From NCBI RefSeq assembly GCF_018688155.1, contig NZ_CP061312.1, positions 682,001-746,000 on the forward strand: a stretch of 64,000 nucleotides of DNA, written 5' to 3'. The notes under the pieces are model-generated. The model saw nothing but the letters and a program-made list of their open reading frames with translations. It was not told the DNA's origin and searched no databases. A program made the position numbers and the translations under genes. Positions 1 to 8,646 of the stretch are shown here, piece after piece. Position 1 is the stretch's first letter. Each line of letters begins with the position of its first letter. This DNA comes from Polynucleobacter sp. AP-Sving-400A-A2 (GTDB lineage Bacteria > Pseudomonadota > Gammaproteobacteria > Burkholderiales > Burkholderiaceae).

Positions 1-1248
1 ATCGTTGCCAATGAATCTTCGACTTGCGAGCCAGAGTGGGTTAGTGCTGAGCACCCACTATTTATTTTGTATACATCTGGTTCAACCGGCAAGCCTAAGG
101 GTGTTCAGCACTCAACAGGCGGCTACCTCCTGTGGGCAATTCTTACAATGAAGTGGACTTTTGACATTAAGCCAAATGATGTCTTCTGGTGTACTGCTGA
201 TATCGGCTGGGTAACAGGCCACTCCTACATTACTTATGGCCCACTCGCAGTGGGTGCGACTGAGATTGTGTTTGAAGGTGTTCCAACTTACCCTAGCGCG
301 GGTCGTTTCTGGGACATGATCCAAAAACACAAAGCGACGATTTTCTACACCGCGCCAACAGCGATTCGCTCATTGATCAAGGCCTCAAGCAATGACCCAG
401 CAGTGCATCCAAAGAGTTATGACTTATCTTCATTACGTCTCTTGGGTTCAGTCGGTGAGCCGATTAATCCAGAGGCCTGGATGTGGTACTACGAGAACGT
501 AGGCGGTTCACGTTGCCCAATCGCGGATACCTTCTGGCAAACCGAAACTGGTGGCCATATGATTTCACCATTACCTGGTGCAACTCCCATGATTCCAGGA
601 TCATGCACATTGCCATTGCCAGGTATTCAGGCAGCGATTGTGGATGAGGCAGGCGCAGATGTTCCAAATGGTCATGGCGGTATTTTGGTTGTGAAGCGTC
701 CGTGGCCCTCCATGATTCGTACGATCTGGGGTGATCCCGATCGCTTCGTGAAGTCTTATTTTCCAGAAGAGTTGGGTGGTACTTTGTATCTGGCAGGTGA
801 CGGTGCAATCCGTAATAAGGATACTGGCTACTTCACGATTACGGGCCGTATCGATGACGTATTGAATGTATCTGGTCATCGCATGGGCACGATGGAAATC
901 GAATCTTGCTTAGTCGCCAATCCCTTGGTTGCTGAAGCTGCAGTAGTAGGTCGTCCTGATGAGTTGACTGGTGAAGCCATTTGCGTATTCGTAGTTCTGA
1001 AGGGCGGACGCCCAACGGGCGATGAAGCGAAGAAGATTGCCACTGACTTACGGAACTGGGTAGGTAAGGAGATCGGTCCGATCGCTAAACCAAAGGATGT
1101 TCGTTTTGGTGATAACTTACCTAAAACACGTTCAGGCAAGATCATGCGTCGCCTACTTCGTGTCATAGCCAAAGGTGAAGAGATTACTCAAGACACTTCA
1201 ACCCTTGAAAATCCAGCAATTTTGGATCAGCTTAAAGAGTCTGTTTAG
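1..1248 (+). CDS. acs: Acetyl-CoA synthetase, C-terminal part (5' end outside the window)
   Basis: Activates acetate with ATP to acetyl-AMP and then forms acetyl-CoA in the cytoplasm. Reading frame 1 is open from the first base, so the gene is cut by the window edge; about 415 codons remain of the roughly 650 usual for Acs. The AMP-binding P-loop [11 protein letters not shown] is encoded at 70-102. The adenylate motif WQTETGGH follows near 535-558; its Trp is the residue that in Acs limits the pocket to acetate. The C-terminal motif [11 protein letters not shown], near 1120-1155, carries the Lys that protein acetylation silences in Acs enzymes. A propionyl-CoA synthetase is the main alternative, but the WQTETGG context favours Acs. 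Confidence 0.93.
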   Translation: MVANESSTCEPEWVSAEHPLFILYTSGSTGKPKGVQHSTGGYLLWAILTMKWTFDIKPNDVFWCTADIGWVTGHSYITYGPLAVGATEIVFEGVPTYPSAGRFWDMIQKHKATIFYTAPTAIRSLIKASSNDPAVHPKSYDLSSLRLLGSVGEPINPEAWMWYYENVGGSRCPIADTFWQTETGGHMISPLPGATPMIPGSCTLPLPGIQAAIVDEAGADVPNGHGGILVVKRPWPSMIRTIWGDPDRFVKSYFPEELGGTLYLAGDGAIRNKDTGYFTITGRIDDVLNVSGHRMGTMEIESCLVANPLVAEAAVVGRPDELTGEAICVFVVLKGGRPTGDEAKKIATDLRNWVGKEIGPIAKPKDVRFGDNLPKTRSGKIMRRLLRVIAKGEEITQDTSTLENPAILDQLKESV

Positions 1249-1309
1249 GTAGCTTATTGCCCTTTTAGAGGCAAACCCTTCTGGCAAACGTATAATCAAC
1301 GGCTTGTAC

Positions 1310-1400
1310 GGAAGGGTGGATGAGCGGTTTAAGTCACACGCCTGGAAAGCGTGCGTAGGTTAATAGCCTACCGCGGGTTCGAATCCCGCCTCTTCCGCCA
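1310..1400 (+). tRNA. tRNA-Ser (anticodon GGA)
   Basis: A 91-nt type II tRNA with encoded CCA. The acceptor GGAAGGG (1310-1316) pairs with CTCTTCC before G-CCA. The anticodon arm is CACGC-CT-GGA-AA-GCGTG. A long variable arm, as in serine tRNAs, is followed by a T arm with GGTTCGAATCC. A Rho-independent terminator follows directly. Confidence 0.97.
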
Positions 1401-1408
1401 GTAGTTCG

Positions 1409-1437
1409 AAACCACCTTTGGGTGGTTTTTTCTTTTC
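1409..1437 (+). terminator. Rho-independent terminator of tRNA-Ser(GGA)
   Basis: AACCACC-TTT-GGGTGGTT is a stem-loop followed by TTTTCTTTT, immediately downstream of the tRNA CCA end. Confidence 0.85.
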
Positions 1438-1536
1438 CTTTCCTTGATTTTTGCCCCAAATCACCATCTCAAGGTAAATTATTTAGTTCCTCAACCCCCT
1501 GTTTTTAATCAAAAAAAGGGGTTTTTAACGTTTCTG

Positions 1537-1598
1537 TTGCATTGCCGCAAATAAATCTTGCACTGCAATAAAAAACTTCTTAGAATGGTGCATTGCAA
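1537..1598 (+). promoter_or_regulatory. Phasin promoter with three PhaR-like operator repeats
   Basis: A near-consensus sigma-70 promoter is visible: TTGCAC (1558-1563), 17-bp spacer, TAGAAT (1581-1586). The element TGCAYTGCA (TGC-N3-GCA) occurs at 1559-1567 on the -35 box and at 1589-1597 near the expected start site; a weaker copy, TGCATTGCC, lies at 1538-1546. The spacings of 21 and 30 bp put all copies on about the same helical face. PhaR-type repressors of phasin genes bind TGC/GCA near-palindromes, so repression by a PhaR is the likely reading. No phaR is present in the window. Confidence 0.65.
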
Positions 1599-1635
1599 TA
1601 CATTTATCAATTTTATAAAAGTTAGGAAAACCACC

Positions 1636-2208
1636 ATGTTCCAGAATCAATTAAACGACCAAATGACACAAGCTCAAACTAAAGCTGTTGAAAACGCTAA
1701 GTTCTTGGCTCAAGTAGCTGTTGAAAGCGCAAAAGAATTAGCTGAAATCAACCAAGCTGCTGCTAAAGATGCTTTAGTTGCTGCTCAAGATGCAAGCGCT
1801 CAATTGTTGGCAATTAAAGATGCGCAACAGTTGGCAAAATTGGCTCAGCCAGAAACAGCACAAGAAGCCGCTAAGTACGCTGCTGCTTACCAGGCTAAAG
1901 TAAATAAAGTTGTGCGTAACAGCAACAAAGAAGTTGCTCAAGTTGTTGAGGCATCTATTGATGACGCACGTGCTGATATGGTTAAGTTTGTTAAAGAAGC
2001 TACTAAGACAGCTCCTGCTGGTTCTGAGGCATTTGTATCTACATTCAAAACTGTATTCGAAACTTCACTGCAACAGTTTGACCAAGTTCGCGCTTCAGCA
2101 GCTGATGCTTTCGCAAACTTTGAGAAAAGTGTTGACACTGCAATGGCTAACTTTCAAGGTCAATACGCAGTAGCTAAGCCAGCTGTTAAAAGCCGTAAAG
2201 TTGCTTAA
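1636..2208 (+). CDS. phaP: Phasin family protein (PHB granule-associated)
   Basis: A 190-residue, Ala/Gln/Lys-rich, wholly helical protein with no signal peptide, matching PHA-granule phasins that coat polyhydroxybutyrate inclusions and help control their number and size. The N-terminal MFQNQLNDQMTQAQTKAVENAKFL is typical of the family (shown in short: MFQN...NAKFL). The ATG at 1636 is chosen over an upstream in-frame ATG at 1558, because 1558 lies in the -35 box and AGGAAA precedes 1636 at good spacing. The codon use is that of a strongly expressed gene. It is monocistronic, ended by a strong terminator, and probably PhaR-controlled. Confidence 0.92.
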   Translation: MFQNQLNDQMTQAQTKAVENAKFLAQVAVESAKELAEINQAAAKDALVAAQDASAQLLAIKDAQQLAKLAQPETAQEAAKYAAAYQAKVNKVVRNSNKEVAQVVEASIDDARADMVKFVKEATKTAPAGSEAFVSTFKTVFETSLQQFDQVRASAADAFANFEKSVDTAMANFQGQYAVAKPAVKSRKVA

Positions 2209-2231
2209 TACGTTTTAATGGCTTAGACGAG

Positions 2232-2258
2232 AAACCGCCTTCGGGCGGTTTTTCTTTT
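2232..2258 (+). terminator. Terminator of the phasin gene
   Basis: AACCGCC-TTC-GGGCGGTT hairpin with a stable tetraloop-like TTCG top, followed by TTTCTTTTT. Confidence 0.88.
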
Positions 2259-2304
2259 TCCGATTGCCGTAAGATGGATGCTTTAGAGCTAATAAGGAGA
2301 AAAC

Positions 2305-2610
2305 ATGATCTTTGCAATCCTTTTAATGGATCGTCCTGGTACTGCAGAATTGCGTATTCAAGTGCGACCTGAGCATCGCGCTTACCTTGGTAAGTTCGCA
2401 GATAAGATGGCCTTTGCTGGCCCACTGACATCTGAAGATGGCAAGACAACAGTGGGTAGCTTGTTGGCGATGGATTTTCCTAGCAAGGCTGACGTTGAGG
2501 CTTGGCTAGCAGATGAGCCATTCACCAAAGCAGGAGTCTATGAAAAGCCAGTCATTCATGTGTTTAACAATAGCTGGCAACAAAAGGTTGGGTTTCCACC
2601 TGCTGCTTAG
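2305..2610 (+). CDS. YciI-like protein
   Basis: A 101-aa single-domain protein of the YCII/DGPF (dimeric ferredoxin-like barrel) family. The family hallmarks are visible: N-terminal MIFAILLMDRPG strand, RPEHRAYL helix, the GPL turn, then FPSKADVEAWLADEPF and a C-terminal strand KPVIHVFNN. AAGGAG lies 6 nt before the ATG. Members are small cytoplasmic enzymes or binding proteins, mostly without an assigned reaction, and the neighbours do not suggest one. It is a single-gene unit with its own terminator. Confidence 0.85.
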   Translation: MIFAILLMDRPGTAELRIQVRPEHRAYLGKFADKMAFAGPLTSEDGKTTVGSLLAMDFPSKADVEAWLADEPFTKAGVYEKPVIHVFNNSWQQKVGFPPAA

Positions 2611-2618
2611 GTAAAAAA

Positions 2619-2648
2619 ATAGCCACCTCATTGAGGTGGCTGCTTTAG
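2619..2648 (+). terminator. Terminator between the YciI-like gene and the convergent DUF1080 gene
   Basis: AGCCACCTCA-TTGAGGTGGCT stem (2621-2641), preceded by an A run and followed by a short T-rich stretch, so it may work in both directions. Confidence 0.75.
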
Positions 2649-2668
2649 TGGATCTATCGAGTGATGGG

Positions 2669-3265
2669 CTAGATTGCCTTAATTTGTAGTTTCCTAAATT
2701 TGATGATGCCACCGGCGGACTGAAGGGCAATGGGTCCTTCAGAAAACTTGCTATCTCTAGCATCTGTGACGGTAAGCACCCCATTCATCATGACTTTGAG
2801 TTGAGGCCCATTGGCTGTGATTTCCATAGTATTCCAGCGCCCACCAGCTTTATGAATTGGGTTGACCTTGGCAATATCCACAATGGCTCCAGTTGAGTAC
2901 TCCTGACCTGGACGGGTATCCCAGATATTAATTTCGTAAGCATTACCAGCGGTGACTTTATTGGGATCCTGGCAGCGGATAAAAATTCCACTATTGGTGT
3001 TGGATTCAGCCCAAAATTCAGCGCGAATAATGAAGTTCCGATAGCTTTTATTACTCACTAAAAATCCGGATGGCTTATTGCCCTCGACTATTCCTTTGCC
3101 AATGACCCAATTTGCGCTGCCAATAATGTTCCAACCGTCTAGGCTGACGCCATCGATGAGGTCGGTGTAGCCATCTTGTGCTTGAGCAGGGGTGTTGATA
3201 GAAAACAGGGCAATAGTCAGCGAAAAGGCGATTGCTAGAACTTGTTTTAAGCTTGTGTGCATCAT
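2669..3265 (-). CDS. Exported DUF1080 (3-keto-disaccharide hydrolase-like) protein
   Basis: 198 aa with a clear Sec signal peptide (KQVLAIAFSLTIALFS core, cleavage after about AQAQ, residue 30). The mature part is one concanavalin-like beta-sandwich domain: DGVSLDGWNIIG, RNFIIRAEFW, NSGIFIRCQD, YEINIWDTRP, GRWNTMEITANGPQLKVMMNGV and GPIALQSAGGIIKFRKLQI. DUF1080 domains are linked to hydrolysis or lyase action on 3-keto-glycosides and to sugar binding. No other sugar-catabolic gene lies nearby, so the substrate is unknown. Periplasmic location is inferred from the signal peptide. Confidence 0.85.
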   Translation of the reverse strand: MMHTSLKQVLAIAFSLTIALFSINTPAQAQDGYTDLIDGVSLDGWNIIGSANWVIGKGIVEGNKPSGFLVSNKSYRNFIIRAEFWAESNTNSGIFIRCQDPNKVTAGNAYEINIWDTRPGQEYSTGAIVDIAKVNPIHKAGGRWNTMEITANGPQLKVMMNGVLTVTDARDSKFSEGPIALQSAGGIIKFRKLQIKAI

Positions 3266-3392
3266 GATCTCCGAACATATTTATCTTTATAGCTACAAAG
3301 TTACCCCCATACATTGTTGCTGACTTATCTCTAATTCCACAAGTACTCACTTTCCCTTAACTTGGAACCCGGAATCCAGTAGACTTAGGGGT

Positions 3393-3617
3393 ATGAGTTC
3401 AACTACATTGCGCCCCTTAGCCATCCTGGTTTCTATTGCCGCCATCGCCTTAACCGGGTGTGGCTCCATTGAGTCAGCAGCCCAAGATGACTGCACTTCT
3501 ATCGGCTGGCAAATCGGCAGCAAAGGCTATAACGATTGCTTTAAGGCGCGTGTTTACGAGCGCAAGCTGGATTACTCTCTGCCACCGGGCAGTAAGCCCT
3601 CCCCATCAGTCATTTAA
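3393..3617 (+). CDS. Small putative lipoprotein
   Basis: 74 aa. The N-terminus has a hydrophobic segment ending in the lipobox LTGC (Cys at about residue 23), so it is probably lipidated and held in the cell envelope. The mature part of about 50 residues contains two further Cys residues (DDCTSIG and YNDCFKA) that could form a disulfide. Function is not recognised. It stands alone, divergent from the DUF1080 gene. Confidence 0.75.
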   Translation: MSSTTLRPLAILVSIAAIALTGCGSIESAAQDDCTSIGWQIGSKGYNDCFKARVYERKLDYSLPPGSKPSPSVI

Positions 3618-3816
3618 TAGGGTTTACCCTAGTTAAATTCACTTGAGCGCCGTCAAGGACTTGAGTCTGAAAATGACCCAAAATCGTCGGTATTCTTGAA
3701 ATCTTCCTATATAGAGCAAGCTCAGCTGTTTCTTGCCATTTCGGACCTTCTCAAGCGTAGCTTCAGACATTAAAAAATAGCTCCATTATTGCGACTAGAA
3801 ATTAGAGATTAAAACT

Positions 3817-5619
3817 ATGAATCACCCAAAACCCTCGGATGAAGTCAAGGCTATTGCTGTTGCAACTGCAGATGATTTAAGGGAAACCATTCGTCGCAAG
3901 AGCAAACTCAAGGGTCGTCAAGCAGACGATGTGTCCTTGGCAGAGGTCCGCCAGTTAATTGGTGCTGCAGTTGATCGTCGCGATTTGCTAATTGAAAATT
4001 TACATAAGCTCAATGACGAATACCGTGCTTTGCATGATCGTCATTTAGTTGCCCTCGCAAAAGAAATGAATTTGCCGATGGCTGAGGTTTACGAAGTCGC
4101 TACTTTCTATCACCACTTTGAAGTGGTACGTGGCAATGATCCGTTAGCAGACATTACCCTGCGTGTCTGTGATGGCATCGCCTGCGAGCTAGCTGGTGCG
4201 CAAAATCTATTAGCCAAGTTACCGGCAATTTTGGGTAATCCAAAAATTAAGGTAGAGGCTGCTCCCTGTGTAGGCCGTTGTGAGCAGGCTCCAGTAGCGG
4301 TCGTACATCAGTACCCGGTATTGTTTGCAACTACCGATAAAATTGCCGCCGCCGTTAAAAATAATCTGACAACCCATCCAATGGCTAAGGACAGCGCGAG
4401 TTTTGACCCCGCAGCTTTTGTAGAGAAGGGCATATCTCCGCAAGGTGACAATCAAGCGGTTTCTCCAGACTATGTAGGTTATGAGTCTTATCGCGCACAG
4501 GGTGGCTACGCCTTAGCAAAAGAAATTTTTGAAGGTAAAAAAGACGGCGAGAGCATTGTCAAGATCATGGAAAGCTCGGGACTTCGTGGTCTCGGTGGTG
4601 CAGGTTTCCCAGCAGGACGTAAGTGGCGCATCGTGAGAGATCAAGTCGCTCCGAAGTTGATGGCAGTAAACATTGACGAAGGTGAGCCGGGCACATTTAA
4701 GGATCGTACATATTTAGAGCGCGATCCACATCGCTTCTTAGAGGGCATGTTAATTGCCGCTAATGTAGTGGGTATCGATGCTTGCTATATTTATTTGCGC
4801 GATGAGTACCATGGTTGCCGTGAATTGCTCGAAGTGGAGTTGGCTAAGCTGATTGCCAATCCGCCATTTAAATTGCCACTGATTGAGTTACGACGTGGTG
4901 CGGGCGCTTATATCTGCGGTGAAGAATCTGCCATGATTGAAAGTATTGAAGGCAAGCGTGGTGAGCCCCGTATGCGTCCTCCGTATATTGCTCAAGTTGG
5001 CTTGTTTGGCCGTCCAACACTGGAGCACAACTTTGAAACTCTCTACTGGGTACGTGACATTGTTCAGCGTGGTCCTGAGTGGTTCAGTTCTTTTGGTCGT
5101 CATGATCGCAAAGGCTTACGCAGCTTCAGCGTGAGCGGCCGAGTTAAAAACCCGGGTGTAAAACTGGCTCCAGCCGGGATTACGATTCAGGAGTTGATTG
5201 ATGAGTACTGTGGCGGCATGCAAGATGGCCATCAGTTCTACGGCTATCTACCTGGTGGCGCTTCAGGAGGCATCTTGCCGGCAACCATGAATGACATTCC
5301 ACTGGACTTCGATACCTTGCAGCCTTATGGCTGTTTCATTGGCTCTGCTGCAGTCATGGTGTTTGGTGATAAAGACAAAGCGCGTGATATGGCGCTCAAT
5401 GTCATGCACTTCTTTGAGCATGAGAGCTGCGGTCAATGTACGCCATGTCGCGTAGGTACCAGCAAGGCTGCGAAGTTAATGCAGTCCTCATCTTGGGATC
5501 AAGATACTCTAGAAGACTTAGCAACTGTGATGGTTGACGCTTCTATTTGCGGTCTAGGTCAAGCTGCACCAAACCCCATTCGCTGTATTGCAAAATATTT
5601 CCCAGAAGAAGTTGCTTAA
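3817..5619 (+). CDS. fdsB: NAD-dependent formate dehydrogenase, fused gamma-beta subunit (NuoE-NuoF type)
   Basis: A 600-aa fusion. Residues about 20-190 are a NuoE/FdsG-like domain with [2Fe-2S] Cys118, Cys123, Cys151 and Cys155. The rest is NuoF/FdsB-like. It has the FMN/NADH glycine-rich stretch GLRGLGGAGFPAGRKW (about 253-268), the NADH-site motif GAYICGEESA (about 362-371), and [4Fe-4S] ligands Cys538, Cys541, Cys544 and Cys578. It passes electrons from the molybdenum subunit to NAD+ in the cytoplasm. The alpha subunit follows 37 bp downstream. In many proteobacteria the gamma and beta parts are separate genes (fdsG, fdsB); here they are one reading frame. Confidence 0.9.
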   Translation: MNHPKPSDEVKAIAVATADDLRETIRRKSKLKGRQADDVSLAEVRQLIGAAVDRRDLLIENLHKLNDEYRALHDRHLVALAKEMNLPMAEVYEVATFYHHFEVVRGNDPLADITLRVCDGIACELAGAQNLLAKLPAILGNPKIKVEAAPCVGRCEQAPVAVVHQYPVLFATTDKIAAAVKNNLTTHPMAKDSASFDPAAFVEKGISPQGDNQAVSPDYVGYESYRAQGGYALAKEIFEGKKDGESIVKIMESSGLRGLGGAGFPAGRKWRIVRDQVAPKLMAVNIDEGEPGTFKDRTYLERDPHRFLEGMLIAANVVGIDACYIYLRDEYHGCRELLEVELAKLIANPPFKLPLIELRRGAGAYICGEESAMIESIEGKRGEPRMRPPYIAQVGLFGRPTLEHNFETLYWVRDIVQRGPEWFSSFGRHDRKGLRSFSVSGRVKNPGVKLAPAGITIQELIDEYCGGMQDGHQFYGYLPGGASGGILPATMNDIPLDFDTLQPYGCFIGSAAVMVFGDKDKARDMALNVMHFFEHESCGQCTPCRVGTSKAAKLMQSSSWDQDTLEDLATVMVDASICGLGQAAPNPIRCIAKYFPEEVA

Positions 5620-5656
5620 CCGGCACACAAAAAACTAAGGGAAAAACGAGACAAAT

Positions 5657-8551
5657 ATGAACGCACCAGTAAATCCTAAAGAGCTTGAATTGCAAACCGT
5701 TGAGTTCAAGCTAGACGGTCAAACCATCGTTTCTTATGAAGGCGAGACTATTCTCAAGGCCGCTAAGCGTCACGGGATCGATATTCCCCATCTGTGCTTC
5801 AAAGATGGTTATCGCGCTGATGGTAATTGCCGCGCGTGTGTAGTGGAGATCAATGGTGAACGTACATTGGCGCCAAGTTGCTGCAGAAGTGCTACGCCTG
5901 GTATGGAAGTGAAGGCTAATAGCGAGCGTGCATTGAAGAGTCAAAAACTCGTCCTAGAAATGTTGTTATCTGATATGCCTGACGAAGGATTTAAGTGGGT
6001 AGGAGACAGTAAGGAAGAAGAGCAAAAAAATCAACATGGTGAATTGAGCACCTGGGCTGCGCGCTTAGATGTCACAGTTCGACCTGAGCTCAAAGCATTG
6101 CGTCGTGAAAAAGTGAGTCATGACATATCCCATCCAGCGATGGCGGTGAACTTGGATGCCTGTATTCAATGTAATCGCTGCGTACGCGCTTGTCGTGAGG
6201 AGCAGGTTAATGATGTCATTGGTTACGCTATGCGCGGTTCGCATAGCGAGATCGTGTTTGATCTGAATGACCCAATGGGCGATAGTACTTGCGTTGCTTG
6301 TGGCGAGTGTGTGCAGGCTTGCCCAACAGGCGCATTGATGCCCAAGGGGTTGATCGGCTCACAAACCGTAGATCGCAAAGTGGATTCAGTATGTCCTTTC
6401 TGCGGCGTTGGTTGTCAAATTACTTATAACGTTAAAGACGAGAAGATTGTGAGTGTTGAGGGTCGTGATGGCCCAGCCAACCACAACCGCCTTTGCGTTA
6501 AAGGTCGCTTTGGTATGGACTATATTCATAATCCACAGCGCTTAACTAAGCCGCTGATTCGTAAGGCCGGTGTTGCTAAAGATGAGGCCTTGCTTGAAGG
6601 TAAGCAAGATTGGTCTGACATCTTCCGCGAAGCGACATGGGAAGAGGCTCTAGAAGTTGCTGGTGGTGGTCTCAAGAAACTAAAGGATCAATACGGCAAT
6701 AAAGTATTAGCTGGATTTGGTTCTGCAAAAGGCAGCAATGAAGAGGCTTACTTATTCCAAAAACTGGTACGCACTGGTTTTGGTAGTAATAACGTTGACC
6801 ATTGCACACGCCTATGCCATGCCTCTTCTGTAGCTGCATTGCTAGAGGGAGTCGGTTCGGGTGCTGTTAGTAATCAAGTAAACGATGTTGAACACTCAAG
6901 CCTTATTTTCTTGATCGGATCCAATCCAACAGCAAACCATCCTGTTGCTGCTACCTGGTTTAAGAACGCCGCCAAACGTGGCGCCAAAATTGTATTGTGC
7001 GATCCACGTGCGACAGAAATCAGTAAACATGCCTGGCGTACCATGCAGTTCAAGCCAGATACCGATGTGGCGATGCTCAACGCCATGATTTTCACGATCA
7101 TTGAAGAAGGTCTGGTTGATAAAGACTTTATTGAGAACCGCTCTAATAACTTTGAAGCACTCAAAGAAAATATCAAGGGCTATAGCCCTGAAGCTATGGC
7201 GCCAATCTGCGGTATTCCAGCAGAGACTTTGCGTGAAGTCGCTAGAGAATTTGCGACAACTAAATCCGCAATGATTTTGTGGGGTATGGGTATCAGTCAG
7301 CACGTTCACGGTACTGACAACGCTCGCTGCTTAATTGCTTTGGTCAGCATTACTGGTCAAATTGGTAAGCCTGGTTCTGGCTTGCATCCACTACGCGGAC
7401 AAAATAACGTGCAGGGCGCAAGTGATGCAGGATTAATTCCGATGATGTTCCCGAACTACCAGCGTGTAGATAATCCAGAAGCGCATGCCTGGTTTGAGAA
7501 ATTCTGGGATACCCCATTAGACAAGAAGCCTGGTTACACCGTAGTAGAGATCATGCATAAGATTACTGCACCGGACAGTGATCCCGATAAGATTCGTGGC
7601 ATGTATGTCGAAGGTGAGAATCCTGCGATGAGTGATCCCGATTTGAATCATGCTCGTCATGCTTTAGCATCCTTAGATCTCTTGGTTGTACAAGATATCT
7701 TCATGACTGAGACCGCACTCCTGGCAGATGTTGTATTGCCAGCAAGCGCATGGCCTGAGAAGGTTGGTACTGCTAGTAATACCGATCGTATGGTCCAGAT
7801 GGGTAAGAAAGCGATTAATCCTCCGGGAGATGCCAAGCCTGATCTGTGGATTATTCAGCAAATTGCTAAACGCATGGGCCTGAACTGGAATTACCAGGGT
7901 GCTGATGACGGCGTTGCGCAGGTATATGACGAGATGCGTCAAGCAATGCATGCAGCCATCAATGGCATTACGTGGGAGCGTCTAGAAAAAGAGTCTAGCG
8001 TGACTTACCCCTGTTTATCTGCTGAAGATCCAGGTCGCCCCATTGTGTTTGATGACAAGTTTGATACCAAAGATGGCAGAGTGAAGTTAGTGCCAGCCGA
8101 TATCATTCCCGCAAATGAGCGCCCAGATGCGGAGTATCCATTTGTCTTGATTACAGGGCGTCAGTTAGAGCATTGGCATACCGGCAGTATGACGCGTCGT
8201 GCAACCGTCTTGGATGCGATTGAGCCAATGGCTACAGTGTCGATGCATGGTGAAGATATGACCCAGTTAGGTGTTTCTGCTGGAGATGTGATCACTGTTC
8301 AGTCCCGTCGTGGCGAAGTGGCTATCCACGTGCGTCGAGATGATGGCACTCCGCGTGGCGTGATCTTTATTCCGTTTGCATACTATGAGGCTGCAGCCAA
8401 CCTGATTACCAACTCTGCCCTAGATCCATTTGGAAAGATTCCAGAGTTTAAGTACTGTGCAGTCAAGCTCGCTAAAGGTGGTCAGGCTGCTTCAGTGATG
8501 GGCTATGGAACGAATGATCCTAGTAGGCAGCAGTCTGAGCTCACTTCCTAA
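5657..8551 (+). CDS. fdsA: NAD-dependent formate dehydrogenase, molybdenum alpha subunit
   Basis: 964 aa, oxidising formate to CO2. In order: an N-terminal [2Fe-2S] domain (HLCFKDGYRADGNCRACVV and later Cys), two [4Fe-4S] motifs (CIQCNRCVRAC and CVACGECVQACPTG), the Mo-domain cluster motif VCPFCGVGC, then the molybdopterin domains. The active-site ligand is Cys387 in TRLCHASS, aligned with the selenocysteine of FdhF, so this is the Cys form. The C-terminal domain (LITGRQLEHWHTGSMTRR) binds the second pterin guanine dinucleotide. Cytoplasmic, with no Tat signal. It shares a transcript with fdsB. No fdhD/fdsC or fdsD lies next to it, so maturation factors must be elsewhere. Confidence 0.93.
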   Translation: MNAPVNPKELELQTVEFKLDGQTIVSYEGETILKAAKRHGIDIPHLCFKDGYRADGNCRACVVEINGERTLAPSCCRSATPGMEVKANSERALKSQKLVLEMLLSDMPDEGFKWVGDSKEEEQKNQHGELSTWAARLDVTVRPELKALRREKVSHDISHPAMAVNLDACIQCNRCVRACREEQVNDVIGYAMRGSHSEIVFDLNDPMGDSTCVACGECVQACPTGALMPKGLIGSQTVDRKVDSVCPFCGVGCQITYNVKDEKIVSVEGRDGPANHNRLCVKGRFGMDYIHNPQRLTKPLIRKAGVAKDEALLEGKQDWSDIFREATWEEALEVAGGGLKKLKDQYGNKVLAGFGSAKGSNEEAYLFQKLVRTGFGSNNVDHCTRLCHASSVAALLEGVGSGAVSNQVNDVEHSSLIFLIGSNPTANHPVAATWFKNAAKRGAKIVLCDPRATEISKHAWRTMQFKPDTDVAMLNAMIFTIIEEGLVDKDFIENRSNNFEALKENIKGYSPEAMAPICGIPAETLREVAREFATTKSAMILWGMGISQHVHGTDNARCLIALVSITGQIGKPGSGLHPLRGQNNVQGASDAGLIPMMFPNYQRVDNPEAHAWFEKFWDTPLDKKPGYTVVEIMHKITAPDSDPDKIRGMYVEGENPAMSDPDLNHARHALASLDLLVVQDIFMTETALLADVVLPASAWPEKVGTASNTDRMVQMGKKAINPPGDAKPDLWIIQQIAKRMGLNWNYQGADDGVAQVYDEMRQAMHAAINGITWERLEKESSVTYPCLSAEDPGRPIVFDDKFDTKDGRVKLVPADIIPANERPDAEYPFVLITGRQLEHWHTGSMTRRATVLDAIEPMATVSMHGEDMTQLGVSAGDVITVQSRRGEVAIHVRRDDGTPRGVIFIPFAYYEAAANLITNSALDPFGKIPEFKYCAVKLAKGGQAASVMGYGTNDPSRQQSELTS

Positions 8552-8570
8552 GCTATTTAGTGAAACCTAA

Positions 8571-8602
8571 CAAAGCCCCCTTACTAGGGGCTTTGTTGCT
8601 TT
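8571..8602 (+). terminator. Terminator of the formate dehydrogenase operon
   Basis: CAAAGCCCC (8571-8579) pairs with GGGGCTTTG (8587-8595); TTGCTTT follows. Confidence 0.82.
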
Positions 8603-8646
8603 AAATCTCTTAATATATATTTTTCGTTTGCCCTTTAGAATCAATC

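Noticed and set aside
464-879. Minus-strand open frames inside acs, and many similar frames antisense to core genes throughout the window
   Set aside because: They lie wholly inside clear coding genes, have no RBS or family resemblance, and are shadows caused by codon bias.
1558-1635. Longer phasin start at 1558
   Set aside because: That ATG-like start lies within the promoter -35 region and the extra residues are unlike phasins; ATG 1636 has a good RBS.
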